From contig NZ_LTAO01000014.1 of NCBI RefSeq assembly GCF_001590785.1, positions 1 to 42,090 on the forward strand: a stretch of 42,090 nt of DNA. The letters run 5' to 3'. Under the pieces are notes generated by a model that saw nothing but the letters and a program-made list of their open reading frames with translations, had not been told where the DNA came from and ran no database searches. The first letter of the stretch is position 1. Every line of letters begins with the position of its first letter. This document shows, in pieces, positions 1-8,585 of the stretch. This DNA is from Alkalihalobacillus trypoxylicola. Lineage in GTDB: Bacteria; Bacillota; Bacilli; Bacillales; Bacillaceae_D. The position numbers were made by a program, and so were the translations under genes.

Positions 1-7
1 CCCATAG

Positions 8-68
8 AAAAAACACCTCCAAGTATTCTTTAGGTTAACAATAACCGATTTCTACTTAAAGGTGTTTT
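8..68 (-). terminator. Probable terminator of the app operon
   Basis: Read on the minus strand, AAAACACCT at 68-60 pairs with AGGTGTTTT at 18-10, and the right arm runs on into a U tract. A smaller nested stem (GGTTA 33-37 with TAACC 42-46) sits in the long loop. It lies about 80 bases after the stop of appC, where an operon-end terminator is expected. The loop is long for a classical terminator, so confidence is moderate. Confidence 0.55.
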
Positions 69-150
69 ATATTTGTCTCACTTTTTGGGGTCAGCCCAGA
101 AAAATCCGCCATGGCTTTTTTACTAGAATAAATATTCGTTCATTAACCCT

Positions 151-1086
151 TTATTTCTCGACAACTCGAGGATCTAATGCATCTCTTAACCCATCCCCAA
201 TAAAGTTAAAACTCAATACCGTAAATAGGATGAGCAAACCAGGAAATGTAGGATACCACCAGGCTGTTCTAAATATCGTTACACTTCTTGAATCGGTCAA
301 CATATTCCCCCAAGAGGCTTGAGGTGGCTGAACACCTAATCCAAAGAAGCTTAGTGCTGCCTCTGCTAAAATAAAGCTTCCTACCGCTAGTGTTGCTGCA
401 ACAATAATTGGCCCAGCTGCATTGGGTAAAATTTGTGAAAAAATCACTCGTAAGTTAGACATCCCAATTGTTCTCGCAGCGAGGACATATTCTCTGTTTT
501 TCAAGGATAAAAATTCCCCTCTAACAATACGTGCCGTCGAAGTCCAACTCAGCAAGGCAAATACCATAATTAATGTATTAGCACTTGGACTTAAAATGGT
601 AACTAACGTGATGAGTAAAAAGATATTTGGAAATGAAATAATAATATCTACAATTCTCATTAAAAAGGAATCAATAATTCCGCCAAAAAAACCAGCCAAC
701 GCTCCTACTGTTGCTCCAATTATGACTGCCCCGACCATAGAGGCAAAGCCTACATATAAAGAAACCTGACCTCCGTGAAGCATGCGGCTAAATAAATCCC
801 TTCCTAAATTATCAGTTCCTAACCAGTAATCAGCACTCGGGGGGGCTAAACGATTATATAAATCCTGAAAGTCTGGGTCGTGTGGTGATAATAGAGGGGC
901 AAAAATACACCCTAAAGTGATAATAGATAAAATAATAAGTCCAAATAAAGCTAATTTGTTTTGGAAAAATTTAGCGACCATAATAGAAAGCAAAGAACGG
1001 CGCTTTCCGATGATTTGCTTATCCACTACTGGTGGTTTTCCTGCTGGCGGCGATGGTTGGAATACTTGTGGTGTGTTCTGTTCCAT
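151..1086 (-). CDS. appC: Oligopeptide ABC transporter permease, AppC/OppC/DppC family
   Basis: One of the two inner-membrane permease subunits of a peptide importer, 311 aa. A cytoplasmic N-terminal tail of about 40 residues is followed by about six membrane segments. It has the BPD_transp_1 coupling loop with the EAA-type pattern (AARTIGMSN...QILPNA), which contacts the ATPases. The second extracytoplasmic stretch contains DPDFQDLYNRLAPPSADYW followed by LGTDNLGRD, typical of the DppC subfamily (OppC_N domain). The ATG is preceded by GGGAGG. The gene is 15 bases after appB and is last in the operon. The order D-F-A-B-C and the subunit lengths match the B. subtilis app operon better than opp (A-B-C-D-F), so I use the app symbol. 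The transported peptide cannot be told from sequence. Confidence 0.93.
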   Translation of the reverse strand: MEQNTPQVFQPSPPAGKPPVVDKQIIGKRRSLLSIMVAKFFQNKLALFGLIILSIITLGCIFAPLLSPHDPDFQDLYNRLAPPSADYWLGTDNLGRDLFSRMLHGGQVSLYVGFASMVGAVIIGATVGALAGFFGGIIDSFLMRIVDIIISFPNIFLLITLVTILSPSANTLIMVFALLSWTSTARIVRGEFLSLKNREYVLAARTIGMSNLRVIFSQILPNAAGPIIVAATLAVGSFILAEAALSFFGLGVQPPQASWGNMLTDSRSVTIFRTAWWYPTFPGLLILFTVLSFNFIGDGLRDALDPRVVEK

Positions 1087-1101
1087 AATCTACTCCCTCC
1101 C

Positions 1102-2049
1102 TTAATACTCGATACGCGGATCTAAAATAGCGTAAAGAATATCCGCAACAAGATTTCCAAAAACAGTTAATATTGCACCAAACATCGTAATCGCCATTAC
1201 AACCGGATAGTCACGCTGAAAGGTAGCATCAATAAACATTTTTCCAATACCAGGCCAACCAAATACTGTTTCAACTACTGCAGCTCCTCCGATTAATGTT
1301 GGAAGCATCAACCCAAACATTGTAACGACTGGGATGAGCCCGTTTCGTAAGCCATGCTTATAAACTACTCGACCTTCTCTAAAGCCTTTGGCTCGAGCCG
1401 TTCGAATATAGTCTTGATTGATGACTTCTAGCATACTTGAGCGTGTATAACGAGTGAGTCCTGCCATATCTGCTGTTGCCAAAACGAGAGCGGGTAATAT
1501 TAAATGATGTAATCGATCTAGGATACTAAACTCTGCTCCAATTGTGGCAACACCACCAACGGGGGTCCAGCCAAGCTGAACAGAAAATAACATAATAACC
1601 ATAATACCAATCCAAAAGTTAGGGGCAGCTAGTCCAACAAATGAACCAAACGTCCCTGCATAATCGGTCATTGAATAAGGCTTTCTTGCCGAATAGATTC
1701 CTATTGGAATCGCAACAATGGCAGCTAAAAATAAGGAAGCGCCCATTAATAATAAAGTATTAGGTAAACGTTCAAATATCATATCGGTGACCGGAACCTT
1801 ACGCATAAAGGAATGCCCTAAATCACCTTGAGCGACATTACCTAGCCATCTCATATATTGCACAGGTACAGGGTCATTTAATCCTAATCGTTCAATTTCA
1901 GCTTCACGATATTCTGGAGAAATACTCGGATCCAAATTAAGTACGGCTGGGTTACCAGGTGCTGAATACATAATCGCAAAAGATATGATAGATATTCCTA
2001 TTAATATCGGGATGGTCATTAATAAACGCCTAAAAATGTAATTAATCAT
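1102..2049 (-). CDS. appB: Oligopeptide ABC transporter permease, AppB/OppB/DppB family
   Basis: Second permease subunit, 315 aa, pairing with AppC to form the membrane channel. The N-terminus (YIFRRLLMTIPILIGIS) is the standard first helix of OppB-like permeases. It is followed by the conserved PGNPA loop, the coupling loop around DYIRTARAKGFREGRVVYKH, and a C-terminus ending in DILYAILDPRIEY, typical of the family. The start ATG has AGAGGGAC upstream. The gene follows appA by 79 bases, and a GC-rich hairpin lies between them, so it may be expressed at a lower level than the binding protein. Confidence 0.93.
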   Translation of the reverse strand: MINYIFRRLLMTIPILIGISIISFAIMYSAPGNPAVLNLDPSISPEYREAEIERLGLNDPVPVQYMRWLGNVAQGDLGHSFMRKVPVTDMIFERLPNTLLLMGASLFLAAIVAIPIGIYSARKPYSMTDYAGTFGSFVGLAAPNFWIGIMVIMLFSVQLGWTPVGGVATIGAEFSILDRLHHLILPALVLATADMAGLTRYTRSSMLEVINQDYIRTARAKGFREGRVVYKHGLRNGLIPVVTMFGLMLPTLIGGAAVVETVFGWPGIGKMFIDATFQRDYPVVMAITMFGAILTVFGNLVADILYAILDPRIEY

Positions 2050-2093
2050 AATATGTCCCTCTATCCCTCATCTAATATTTTCATAGAATAAGT

Positions 2094-2118
2094 AGGGGGA
2101 AGGAAAAACCTCCCCCCT
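2094..2118 (-). promoter_or_regulatory. Intercistronic GC-rich hairpin after appA
   Basis: On the minus strand a G-rich arm (2118-2109) pairs with a C-rich arm (2103-2094) around a five-base U loop, with one mismatch. It starts about 11 bases after the appA stop. No U run follows, so it does not look like a full terminator. Hairpins in this place after a binding-protein gene commonly protect the upstream mRNA from 3' decay or reduce readthrough into the permease genes. That role is inferred. Confidence 0.55.
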
Positions 2119-2128
2119 TATTTAAAGC

Positions 2129-3808
2129 TTAGTCTACTAAATACCACTCATTCACTTTATAACTATTAATACGAGGGTGATGAGTGACACCTTCTAATTT
2201 TTGATTAATTAACAAATGTTGCTCTGGATAGTACAAGAATGTATAAGGCTGCTCTTCAGCTACGATTGATAGTAATTCTCCAATTTTTTCCTTACGCTCA
2301 TCACGATCAATGATTTTCTTTTGCTCATCGGCTAATTCATCAACACGATCATTGGCATACGTGATATTATTTAAACCTTCTTCACTTTCACGTGAATGCC
2401 ATATTGCTGAAGGATCTGGATCTGTTCCAAGAGCCCATGCAGATATCGTTGCATCAAAATCTTTGTTTGGTGTGTTCGTTTGCTCTAGATAAGCTCCCCA
2501 TTCCATTTGGCGAGGACTTACTTCAATGCCGATATCTCCTAGCATTTGCTGAACAATAACACCGATATCACGACGAACTACATTTCCATCATTGGATAAT
2601 ATTTCAAAAGAGAAGCGCTCTCCATCCTTCTCTAAAATTCCATCCGATCCTTCTTCCCAGCCCAATCCATTTAGAATTTCAAGAGCTCCTTCAGGATCAA
2701 ATTGTAATTCTGTAACACTATCTGGATAAGCCCAGCTAATTGGTGATTGTGGTGCGTGAGCGACTTCTGCTTTTCCATCCATAATTGAATCTACAATCGC
2801 TTGACGGTTAATGGCCATTGTTAAAGCCTTACGAACCTCTGGATCTTCAAAAAGTGGACGCTCATTGTTCCAAGCAATGAAGTCGTAACGATATGCTTGC
2901 ACAGATGAAATTCTTCCATGGTCATACGTTTCAGCAGTTTCATATTCAGTTGGAGGGAGAATCATCCAATCCACTTCACCAGTTTCAAATAATAGTAGCT
3001 CGGCATTCGAATCTGCTGAAATTCTAAAGGTTACTTTATCAAGATAAGGACCTTCACCAAAGAAATCTGGATGAGCTTCTAACGCAATATATTGACCAGA
3101 TTCGTAATTAACAAATTTAAACGGACCGGCACCAATTGGAGCATCTAAGTTATATGCTGTATAATCCTCTAATTCAGCAACCGGTACTTCACCCAAAATA
3201 TGCTCTGGTAGAATACCATAGGAAGTACGCGTTTCAAAGGTTGCATCAACTTCAGATAAATGGAAGCTTACTGTATAAGGATCCACCACCTCTACACTTT
3301 CTAAAAATTCAAAATCACCGGCACGAGGTCCTGTGTAGTCTGGATGAATAAATACATCGTAAGTAAATTTCACATCATCAGCTGTTAACTCTTCACCATC
3401 TTGGAAAGTAACGCCTTCATGAATCGTATACGTATATGTTAAACCATCTTCAGATATCTCTGGATGGTCAACCGCTAATTCTGGTATGACATTAATTTCT
3501 GTATCAGTTGTCATTAATTTCGCATGAATTAAATCGTACACATCGGAGCTAGCTGTATCTTGTGCATATAAAGGGTTAAAGGTTACAGGCTCTCCAGATT
3601 TACTAATAAATATTTCTCCACCTTGCTGAGGTTCACCTACAGCGGCTTCTTCTTCTCCTTCATCTTCGGTTTCATCGGTAGTTTCTTCTGGATTTTCCTC
3701 AGGTTCTCCCTCTGCTTCTCCTCCAGTTTCATCATTTCCACAAGCTGCTAAAACGACCATGACAGCTAAAAACATACTTAAGAGCAATAATAAGCTTTTT
3801 TTCGACAT
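2129..3808 (-). CDS. appA: Oligopeptide-binding lipoprotein (SBP_bac_5, AppA/OppA family)
   Basis: Extracellular substrate-binding lipoprotein of the importer, 559 aa. The signal peptide runs MSKK...VVLAAC, with the lipobox LAAC and lipid-modified Cys23. Residues about 25-60 are an acidic Glu/Thr/Asp linker of low complexity, longer than usual, that would space the binding domain from the membrane. The mature part (from about residue 62) has the family 5 solute-binding pattern: GGEIFIS, the DGLTYTYTIHEGVTFQDGEELTADDV segment in two parts, and conserved AINRQAIVD. The gene has a strong GGGGG-type ribosome binding site. A 113-base gap separates it from appF. The acidic linker recalls surface proteins of alkaliphiles or halophiles, a weak clue to habitat. 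Confidence 0.93.
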   Translation of the reverse strand: MSKKSLLLLLSMFLAVMVVLAACGNDETGGEAEGEPEENPEETTDETEDEGEEEAAVGEPQQGGEIFISKSGEPVTFNPLYAQDTASSDVYDLIHAKLMTTDTEINVIPELAVDHPEISEDGLTYTYTIHEGVTFQDGEELTADDVKFTYDVFIHPDYTGPRAGDFEFLESVEVVDPYTVSFHLSEVDATFETRTSYGILPEHILGEVPVAELEDYTAYNLDAPIGAGPFKFVNYESGQYIALEAHPDFFGEGPYLDKVTFRISADSNAELLLFETGEVDWMILPPTEYETAETYDHGRISSVQAYRYDFIAWNNERPLFEDPEVRKALTMAINRQAIVDSIMDGKAEVAHAPQSPISWAYPDSVTELQFDPEGALEILNGLGWEEGSDGILEKDGERFSFEILSNDGNVVRRDIGVIVQQMLGDIGIEVSPRQMEWGAYLEQTNTPNKDFDATISAWALGTDPDPSAIWHSRESEEGLNNITYANDRVDELADEQKKIIDRDERKEKIGELLSIVAEEQPYTFLYYPEQHLLINQKLEGVTHHPRINSYKVNEWYLVD

Positions 3809-3921
3809 CTTTTTTCCCCCTTCATTTTGATTGATAAATCTTATTTACTTGTTACCTTTTCTTCTTCTTTACGTTTTGAGAAGAACACACCCCCTTCAAT
3901 TAATGAACTTGCTAATAGAAA

Positions 3922-4941
3922 TTATTCATAAAGATGACATGCGGCAAAGTGATTTGGTTTAATTTCTTTAAACTCTGGCACTATCTCTTTACAGGTATCC
4001 ATAGCTGCAGGACACCTAGTATGGAACACACACCCCTTTGGCGGATTAGCTGGGCTTGGAATTTCTCCTTTTAATATAATTCTCTCTCTTTTAACCTCTG
4101 TAGGGTGAGAGCGTGGTACTGCTGATAAAAGCGCTTGTGTATATGGATGTAATGGTTCATTGTATAAATCCTTTTTGCTGGCAATTTCCATCATTTTCCC
4201 TAGATACATCACGCCAATTCGGTCAGAAACATGCTTCACAACCCCCAAATCATGGGCAATGAATAGATAGGTTAAATTGAATTCACCTTGAAGATCTTTG
4301 AATAAATTGAGAATTTGTGATTGAACTGATACATCTAATGCTGATACAGGCTCATCTCCAATAATCATTTTGGGATTTAAAGTAAGGGCTCTAGCTATTC
4401 CAATCCTTTGCCTCTGACCACCGGAAAATTCATGAGGATAACGATCGACATAATCTGGATTCAATCCAACTTTATCCATTAAATCTTCAATATATTCTTG
4501 TCTTTGTTTTCCTTTATATAGGTTATGTACTTGTAAAGGCTCACTTAAAATCGTTTTAATCGTTTTTCTAGGATTCAATGATGAATAAGGGTCTTGAAAA
4601 ACCATTTGGATATCTTTTCTAATGGGTAGGATTTTTCTTTCCTTTAAATTTGAAATATCTTGACCATCGAAAATAATTTGTCCATTCGTCGGCTCATACA
4701 AACGCATCAGGGTTCTTCCTGTCGTTGACTTACCACAGCCTGATTCTCCTACCAAACCAAAGGTTTCTCCTTTTTTAACATAAAAGCTAATATCATCAAC
4801 CGCTTTTACACTCCCTACGGTTCTTTGAAAAAAGCCTTTTTTTATCGGGAAGTGTTTTTCTAGCCCTTTTACCTCTAGTAGCTTCTCATCCGTCACTTCA
4901 TTCGCAGAAATTAATGGGTCCTGGTTGACTTTAATCTTCAT
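3922..4941 (-). CDS. appF: Oligopeptide ABC transporter ATP-binding protein AppF/OppF
   Basis: One of two ATPases powering peptide uptake, 339 aa, cytoplasmic. Walker A is GESGCGKST at 65-73, the Q-loop lies in [12 protein letters not shown], the signature is FSGGQ at 172-176, Walker B is IIGDEP at 193-198, and the switch is His230. The C-terminal oligo_HPY extension has the cysteine pattern [15 protein letters not shown]...C, which in structures of related transporters binds a 4Fe-4S cluster. The ATG overlaps the appD stop by four bases (ATGA), so the two ATPases are translationally coupled. Confidence 0.93.
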   Translation of the reverse strand: MKIKVNQDPLISANEVTDEKLLEVKGLEKHFPIKKGFFQRTVGSVKAVDDISFYVKKGETFGLVGESGCGKSTTGRTLMRLYEPTNGQIIFDGQDISNLKERKILPIRKDIQMVFQDPYSSLNPRKTIKTILSEPLQVHNLYKGKQRQEYIEDLMDKVGLNPDYVDRYPHEFSGGQRQRIGIARALTLNPKMIIGDEPVSALDVSVQSQILNLFKDLQGEFNLTYLFIAHDLGVVKHVSDRIGVMYLGKMMEIASKKDLYNEPLHPYTQALLSAVPRSHPTEVKRERIILKGEIPSPANPPKGCVFHTRCPAAMDTCKEIVPEFKEIKPNHFAACHLYE

Positions 4942-5927
4942 GATTGCACCCCTTCCTCATATAAGAAGCATCTGACTTTACGTCCATTTTCTACTTCTCG
5001 TATTTCAGGCTGTTCATTTGTACATCGTTCCATAGCATGAGGGCACCTTGTGACGAATCTACAGCCTGAAGGAAAATTATCAGGAGTTGGTACGTTTCCT
5101 GCAATCGATAATAATCGTTCCTTTTCATCATCTACGTTTGGAACAGATTCAATTAAACCAACCGTGTAAGGGTGAAGAGGTTTATCAAATAAAGGAATAA
5201 TATCCGCTTCTTCAACAACTTGTCCGGCATACATCACAACGACACGATCTGCTAATTCTGCTACAACACCTAAATCATGCGTTATGAGAATAATAGCGGA
5301 ATCTAATTTTTTACTTAGCTCTCTCATTAAATCTAATATTTGAGCTTGCACGGTTACATCTAAAGCTGTCGTAGGCTCATCTGCAATGAGTAGCTTTGGA
5401 TCACAGCTTAATGCCATCGCAATCATGACTCTTTGTCTCATCCCACCTGATAATCGATGCGGATAATCTTTCATGATTTGGTCGACCCGTGAAAAACCAA
5501 CAAGCTCTAACATTTCCTTCGCCACTTTATAAGCTTCTTTTTTGCTTATTTTTTTGTGATAGATTAATGTCTCGGTAATTTGGTCACCAATGGTGAAAAC
5601 AGGATTTAACGAAGTCATCGGTTCCTGAAATATCATCCCGATTTCATTACCGCGCACTTTATACATCGCGTCATTTTTTTGTTTTAAAATATCAGTACCA
5701 TTAAAAACAATTTCTCCACCAATCGTTTTTCCGTTTGGGCTCGGTACCAACCTCATAATGGATAAAGTAGTCATACTTTTCCCTGATCCTGATTCTCCAA
5801 CGATAGCTACTGTTTCTCCCTTATTAACTTGAAAGGAAACATCATCTACTACAGGCAATGGTTTGCCCTTTTTATAAAAGTACGTTTTCAAATTCTTAAC
5901 TTCTAATAATGGCTGCTTTGCTCCCAC
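4938..5927 (-). CDS. appD: Oligopeptide ABC transporter ATP-binding protein AppD/OppD
   Basis: Partner ATPase of AppF, 329 aa. It has Walker A GESGSGKSM, Q-loop MIFQEPMTSLNP, signature LSGGM followed by RQR, Walker B LLIADEPTTALD and switch His in ITHDLGVV. The C-terminal oligo_HPY tail again carries clustered cysteines (GCRFVTRCPHAMERC...C). The start is GTG at 5927, placed by the GGGGTGAT ribosome binding site just upstream. No in-frame ATG fits. It begins 26 bases after the Lrp-type regulator, so the regulator and transporter genes look co-transcribed. Confidence 0.92.
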   Translation of the reverse strand: MGAKQPLLEVKNLKTYFYKKGKPLPVVDDVSFQVNKGETVAIVGESGSGKSMTTLSIMRLVPSPNGKTIGGEIVFNGTDILKQKNDAMYKVRGNEIGMIFQEPMTSLNPVFTIGDQITETLIYHKKISKKEAYKVAKEMLELVGFSRVDQIMKDYPHRLSGGMRQRVMIAMALSCDPKLLIADEPTTALDVTVQAQILDLMRELSKKLDSAIILITHDLGVVAELADRVVVMYAGQVVEEADIIPLFDKPLHPYTVGLIESVPNVDDEKERLLSIAGNVPTPDNFPSGCRFVTRCPHAMERCTNEQPEIREVENGRKVRCFLYEEGVQS

Positions 5928-5953
5928 AACATCACCCCGATTTTATGACTTCT

Positions 5954-6403
5954 TTATGGTATATATGAAAAAGTGTCTTTATATTGCTTTAATTCAATGC
6001 TGACATCCACATGGTCGATTCCTTCTAACGAAGAAAGCTCGCTATTAACAAAATCAACTAGCGCCTCATTGTTTGTAAAATAGGCTTGAAGAATTAAATC
6101 ATGCTTTCCTGAAAAAACACCTACAAATCGAACCTCTTTACATTCATTCAGTTTTTTTGCTACTACCTCCTGATATCCTAATTTTGTTGTTATGCCGATA
6201 ATAGCTTGAACTTGTAAACCAATTTTATTTGGATCCATATGAATGATAAATTCAAAGACTTGCTCACTTAACATACGATTAATCCTTGAGCGAACGGTCC
6301 CTTCACTCACATCGAGAAGCTTAGCAATATCTGTATAAGAGCGCTTTCCATTCATTTGAAGAAGCTTAAGTATGGATGTATCCAATGTGTCTACTTTCAT
6401 CAT
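5954..6403 (-). CDS. Lrp/AsnC-family transcriptional regulator
   Basis: Protein of 149 aa with the two standard Lrp parts. The N-terminal winged helix-turn-helix (about 5-65) has the recognition segment YTDIAKLLDVSEGTVRSRI. The C-terminal RAM alpha/beta domain (about 72-142), which binds amino acids and makes octamers, includes GVFSGKHDLILQAYF. A GGAGTG ribosome binding site precedes the first of two tandem ATGs. It is the first gene of the probable lrp-appDFABC unit. The context suggests that it senses an amino acid or peptide breakdown product and controls its own operon. The effector cannot be told from sequence. Confidence 0.9.
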   Translation of the reverse strand: MMKVDTLDTSILKLLQMNGKRSYTDIAKLLDVSEGTVRSRINRMLSEQVFEFIIHMDPNKIGLQVQAIIGITTKLGYQEVVAKKLNECKEVRFVGVFSGKHDLILQAYFTNNEALVDFVNSELSSLEGIDHVDVSIELKQYKDTFSYIP

Positions 6404-7229
6404 TCTGCTTCACTCCAGCTACAATAGAATAAATAAGGCTGAATTATTAAATCGAAAATTATATTAAATAAGAATAATCTGATAATTAAAACTCCGTAAA
6501 TTTTCATCTTTCTGTAAACTATGTAAAAAATAATGTGTTTTTATCTCACTTTGGATAAAGATAGTGTAAAATAATTAAATTGATTTTTCAATATTAAAAT
6601 AATAATTAATTTGTTAAATTTTCTGACTTAACTATTTATTTTGATATTTCGGACATGTAAAAACGTAGTTTTATAAGGGTTTTTTTACGATTTTAGTATT
6701 TTATGACTATTTTTTTTCGAATTCATAAATGAGAACCACTCCTACTACATTCCATTTAACCGCTTCAATACTTTATTGAAATAAAATTTATTGGATTTAA
6801 AAGCCGAAATATAAGTATACTTTTAAAATTTAAACTTATAACTGCCCAAATGTGTAAAAAAATCACATAATCATACATTCTTCTACTAATTTTTGGTTTT
6901 TTGTATGAATGCATTTTCCCTTTAAATATTCATTCCATACGTTACCTTCTCAAAAAACGGTTTGCGTTGTTAAATATTGGGGAACTCATAATATGAGCAA
7001 AAATCATTTCATTTTTTTTCAAAATTTACTCTTTTTAATAAATACTTCCCTTTTCATAAAGGAATTTCTTTACACTATCTTGCCTATTACCAATTTTTCC
7101 ACTTTACGAAAGAATGATAATTCGATAAAATTGTAGAGATATCGCCTTTATGATACAAACAGTTATAGAAAATAAATAAAGTGAATATCTTTAAATAAAT
7201 TAATATTAAGTATGAAACGAGGTATGATA
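6404..7229. other. AT-rich intergenic region between divergent units
   Basis: About 826 bases without a convincing gene. It must hold the promoters of the minus-strand lrp-app operon and the plus-strand LCP gene. It has many A and T runs and one perfect palindrome, AAGTATACTT at 6813-6822. A 75-codon reading frame at 6909-7136 has no ribosome binding site and no recognisable product. I see no riboswitch-like or tRNA-like fold by eye. Confidence 0.5.
7131..7159 (+). promoter_or_regulatory. Possible sigma-A promoter of the LCP gene
   Basis: TTGTAG (7131-7136), a 17-base spacer, then TACAAA (7154-7159) preceded by TGA, which gives an extended -10 (TGNTACAAA). The -35 box matches only in its TTG. 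The site is about 70 bases before the start codon. Low confidence. Confidence 0.3.
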
Positions 7230-8264
7230 GTGGAACGATCCAGAGTAAGAAAAAAGAAAAAGAGCGGAAAACGAAAAGTATTAAAGTTATTTTTAACTTT
7301 TTTTGTCATAGCATTACTAGCAGTCGGTGCAACAATAGCCTATTCAGTTCATCAATTATCTTCTGCTGTGACTAGTGCAACCGAACCAGAATTACAGCGT
7401 GGTATAAAGTCGGAAAAACGAACTGAAGCGGTAAACCCTAGTAAAGACAATTTCTCGGTTCTATTATTAGGAGATGATTCTCGTCCAGGGGAGACAAGAG
7501 CACGTACAGATGCCATGCTCGTTGCTACCTTTAATAAAGATGACCAATCTATTATTCTAACAAGTATTCCTAGAGATTCTTACGTAGATATTCCCGGTAA
7601 GGGCTTGGATAAGATTAATCATGCTCATGCTCGAGGTGGATTAGATTTAACGATTGATACAGTAGAAAACTTTTTAGATATCCCTATTGATTATTATGGA
7701 TATGTTAAATTTGATGGGCTAGTACAAGTCGTTGATGCACTAGGTGGAGTCAATGTAGATGTTCCATTTGATTTTACTTTTAATGAATCAAGTACTGAAA
7801 GCTATAATCTACAATTTACTGAAGGACGTCAGCGCTTAAACGGAAAAGAAGCTTTAGCTTTTGCACGAATGAGAAAAGATGACCCATTAGGTGATATTGG
7901 TCGTGGTCAAAGACAGCAACAAGTGATCGAAGGTATTATAAAGGAAGCAGCTAGCTTTTCTACTATCTTTAATTTTGAAGACTTAGTAAACGCTGTTGAT
8001 GATAATATTAGAACAAACTTCTCTTTCCCTAACTTAGTAGCTCTTCATTCTTATGCAGGCTCTTTAAATGAAATTGAAAAGCTTCAAGTTGAAGGTGAAA
8101 ACTCAAGGATTAATGGAATTTATTATTTACAGATTAAAGAGGACTACCTGAATCATTTACAAACTCGTTTAAAACAGCATTTAGAATTAGATGGTCATAG
8201 CATGAATGACCCTAATCCTTTTGAAGAAGAAAATGATGTAGAAGCCGAAACGGTTAATTATTAA
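7230..8264 (+). CDS. LCP (LytR-CpsA-Psr) family cell-wall polymer ligase
   Basis: Membrane-anchored enzyme predicted to transfer undecaprenyl-linked polymers such as wall teichoic acid to peptidoglycan, 344 aa. A strongly basic cytoplasmic tail (RSRVRKKKKSGKRK) is followed by one membrane helix (about 18-42) and the extracellular LCP domain (about 73-240). LCP hallmarks are LLLGDDSR at 78-85, TRARTDAMLV, SIPRDSYVDIPG with Arg115, and the phosphate-binding ALAFARMRKDDPLGDIGR. The GTG at 7230 is preferred because GAGG at 7219-7222 is spaced 7 bases from it. An in-frame ATG at 7212 lies upstream of that site and one at 7224 is too close. The protein would act downstream of the TagO/TagF/TagGH genes found later in the window. 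Confidence 0.92.
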   Translation: MERSRVRKKKKSGKRKVLKLFLTFFVIALLAVGATIAYSVHQLSSAVTSATEPELQRGIKSEKRTEAVNPSKDNFSVLLLGDDSRPGETRARTDAMLVATFNKDDQSIILTSIPRDSYVDIPGKGLDKINHAHARGGLDLTIDTVENFLDIPIDYYGYVKFDGLVQVVDALGGVNVDVPFDFTFNESSTESYNLQFTEGRQRLNGKEALAFARMRKDDPLGDIGRGQRQQQVIEGIIKEAASFSTIFNFEDLVNAVDDNIRTNFSFPNLVALHSYAGSLNEIEKLQVEGENSRINGIYYLQIKEDYLNHLQTRLKQHLELDGHSMNDPNPFEEENDVEAETVNY

Positions 8265-8278
8265 AAAGTATAAGAAAA

Positions 8279-8305
8279 GTCGTTGCAATCGCAACGGCTT
8301 TTTTT
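8279..8305 (+). terminator. Rho-independent terminator of the LCP gene
   Basis: An eight-base-pair stem, GTCGTTGC with GCAACGGC around the loop AATC, followed by seven T. It lies 15 bases after the stop. The remaining 280 bases to the next gene are AT-rich. They contain TATGGTAAGAT near 8490-8500, which could be an extended -10, but no matching -35 is visible. Confidence 0.85.
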
Positions 8306-8585
8306 GGCCGAAAAAACCCAATCCTTTTTTCACACTATTTTATACCCAATTATAATTTAGGTATTTTTTTATATTTTTTTTACTTAAATAAAGGGTATAG
8401 GGATTTAGTGAGTAGTCTTTTACTGAATTTACATTGATAATAGTCCATTCTAACCTTTACAAACTCTTATTATTTATTTCAAATTCTTTTATGGTAAGAT
8501 TTTATTGTAGAAAGTCGATATTACAAAAGTACTCTTATTGAATAGCTAAAAAGAACTAATTAGACAGGAGGGACCTTTTTCTATC

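Noticed and set aside
422-769. A 115-codon plus-strand reading frame opposite appC
   Set aside because: It is antisense to a conserved permease gene and has no ribosome binding site.
3841-3888. A 15-codon GTG reading frame after GAAGGGGG between appF and appA
   Set aside because: The purine-rich site ends one base before the GTG, too close to work. The same GAAGGGGG occurs properly placed before appA, so this is probably a chance or vestigial copy.
6909-7136. A 75-codon plus-strand reading frame in the AT-rich gap before the LCP gene
   Set aside because: It has no ribosome binding site, its composition looks like translated intergenic DNA, and there is no recognisable motif.
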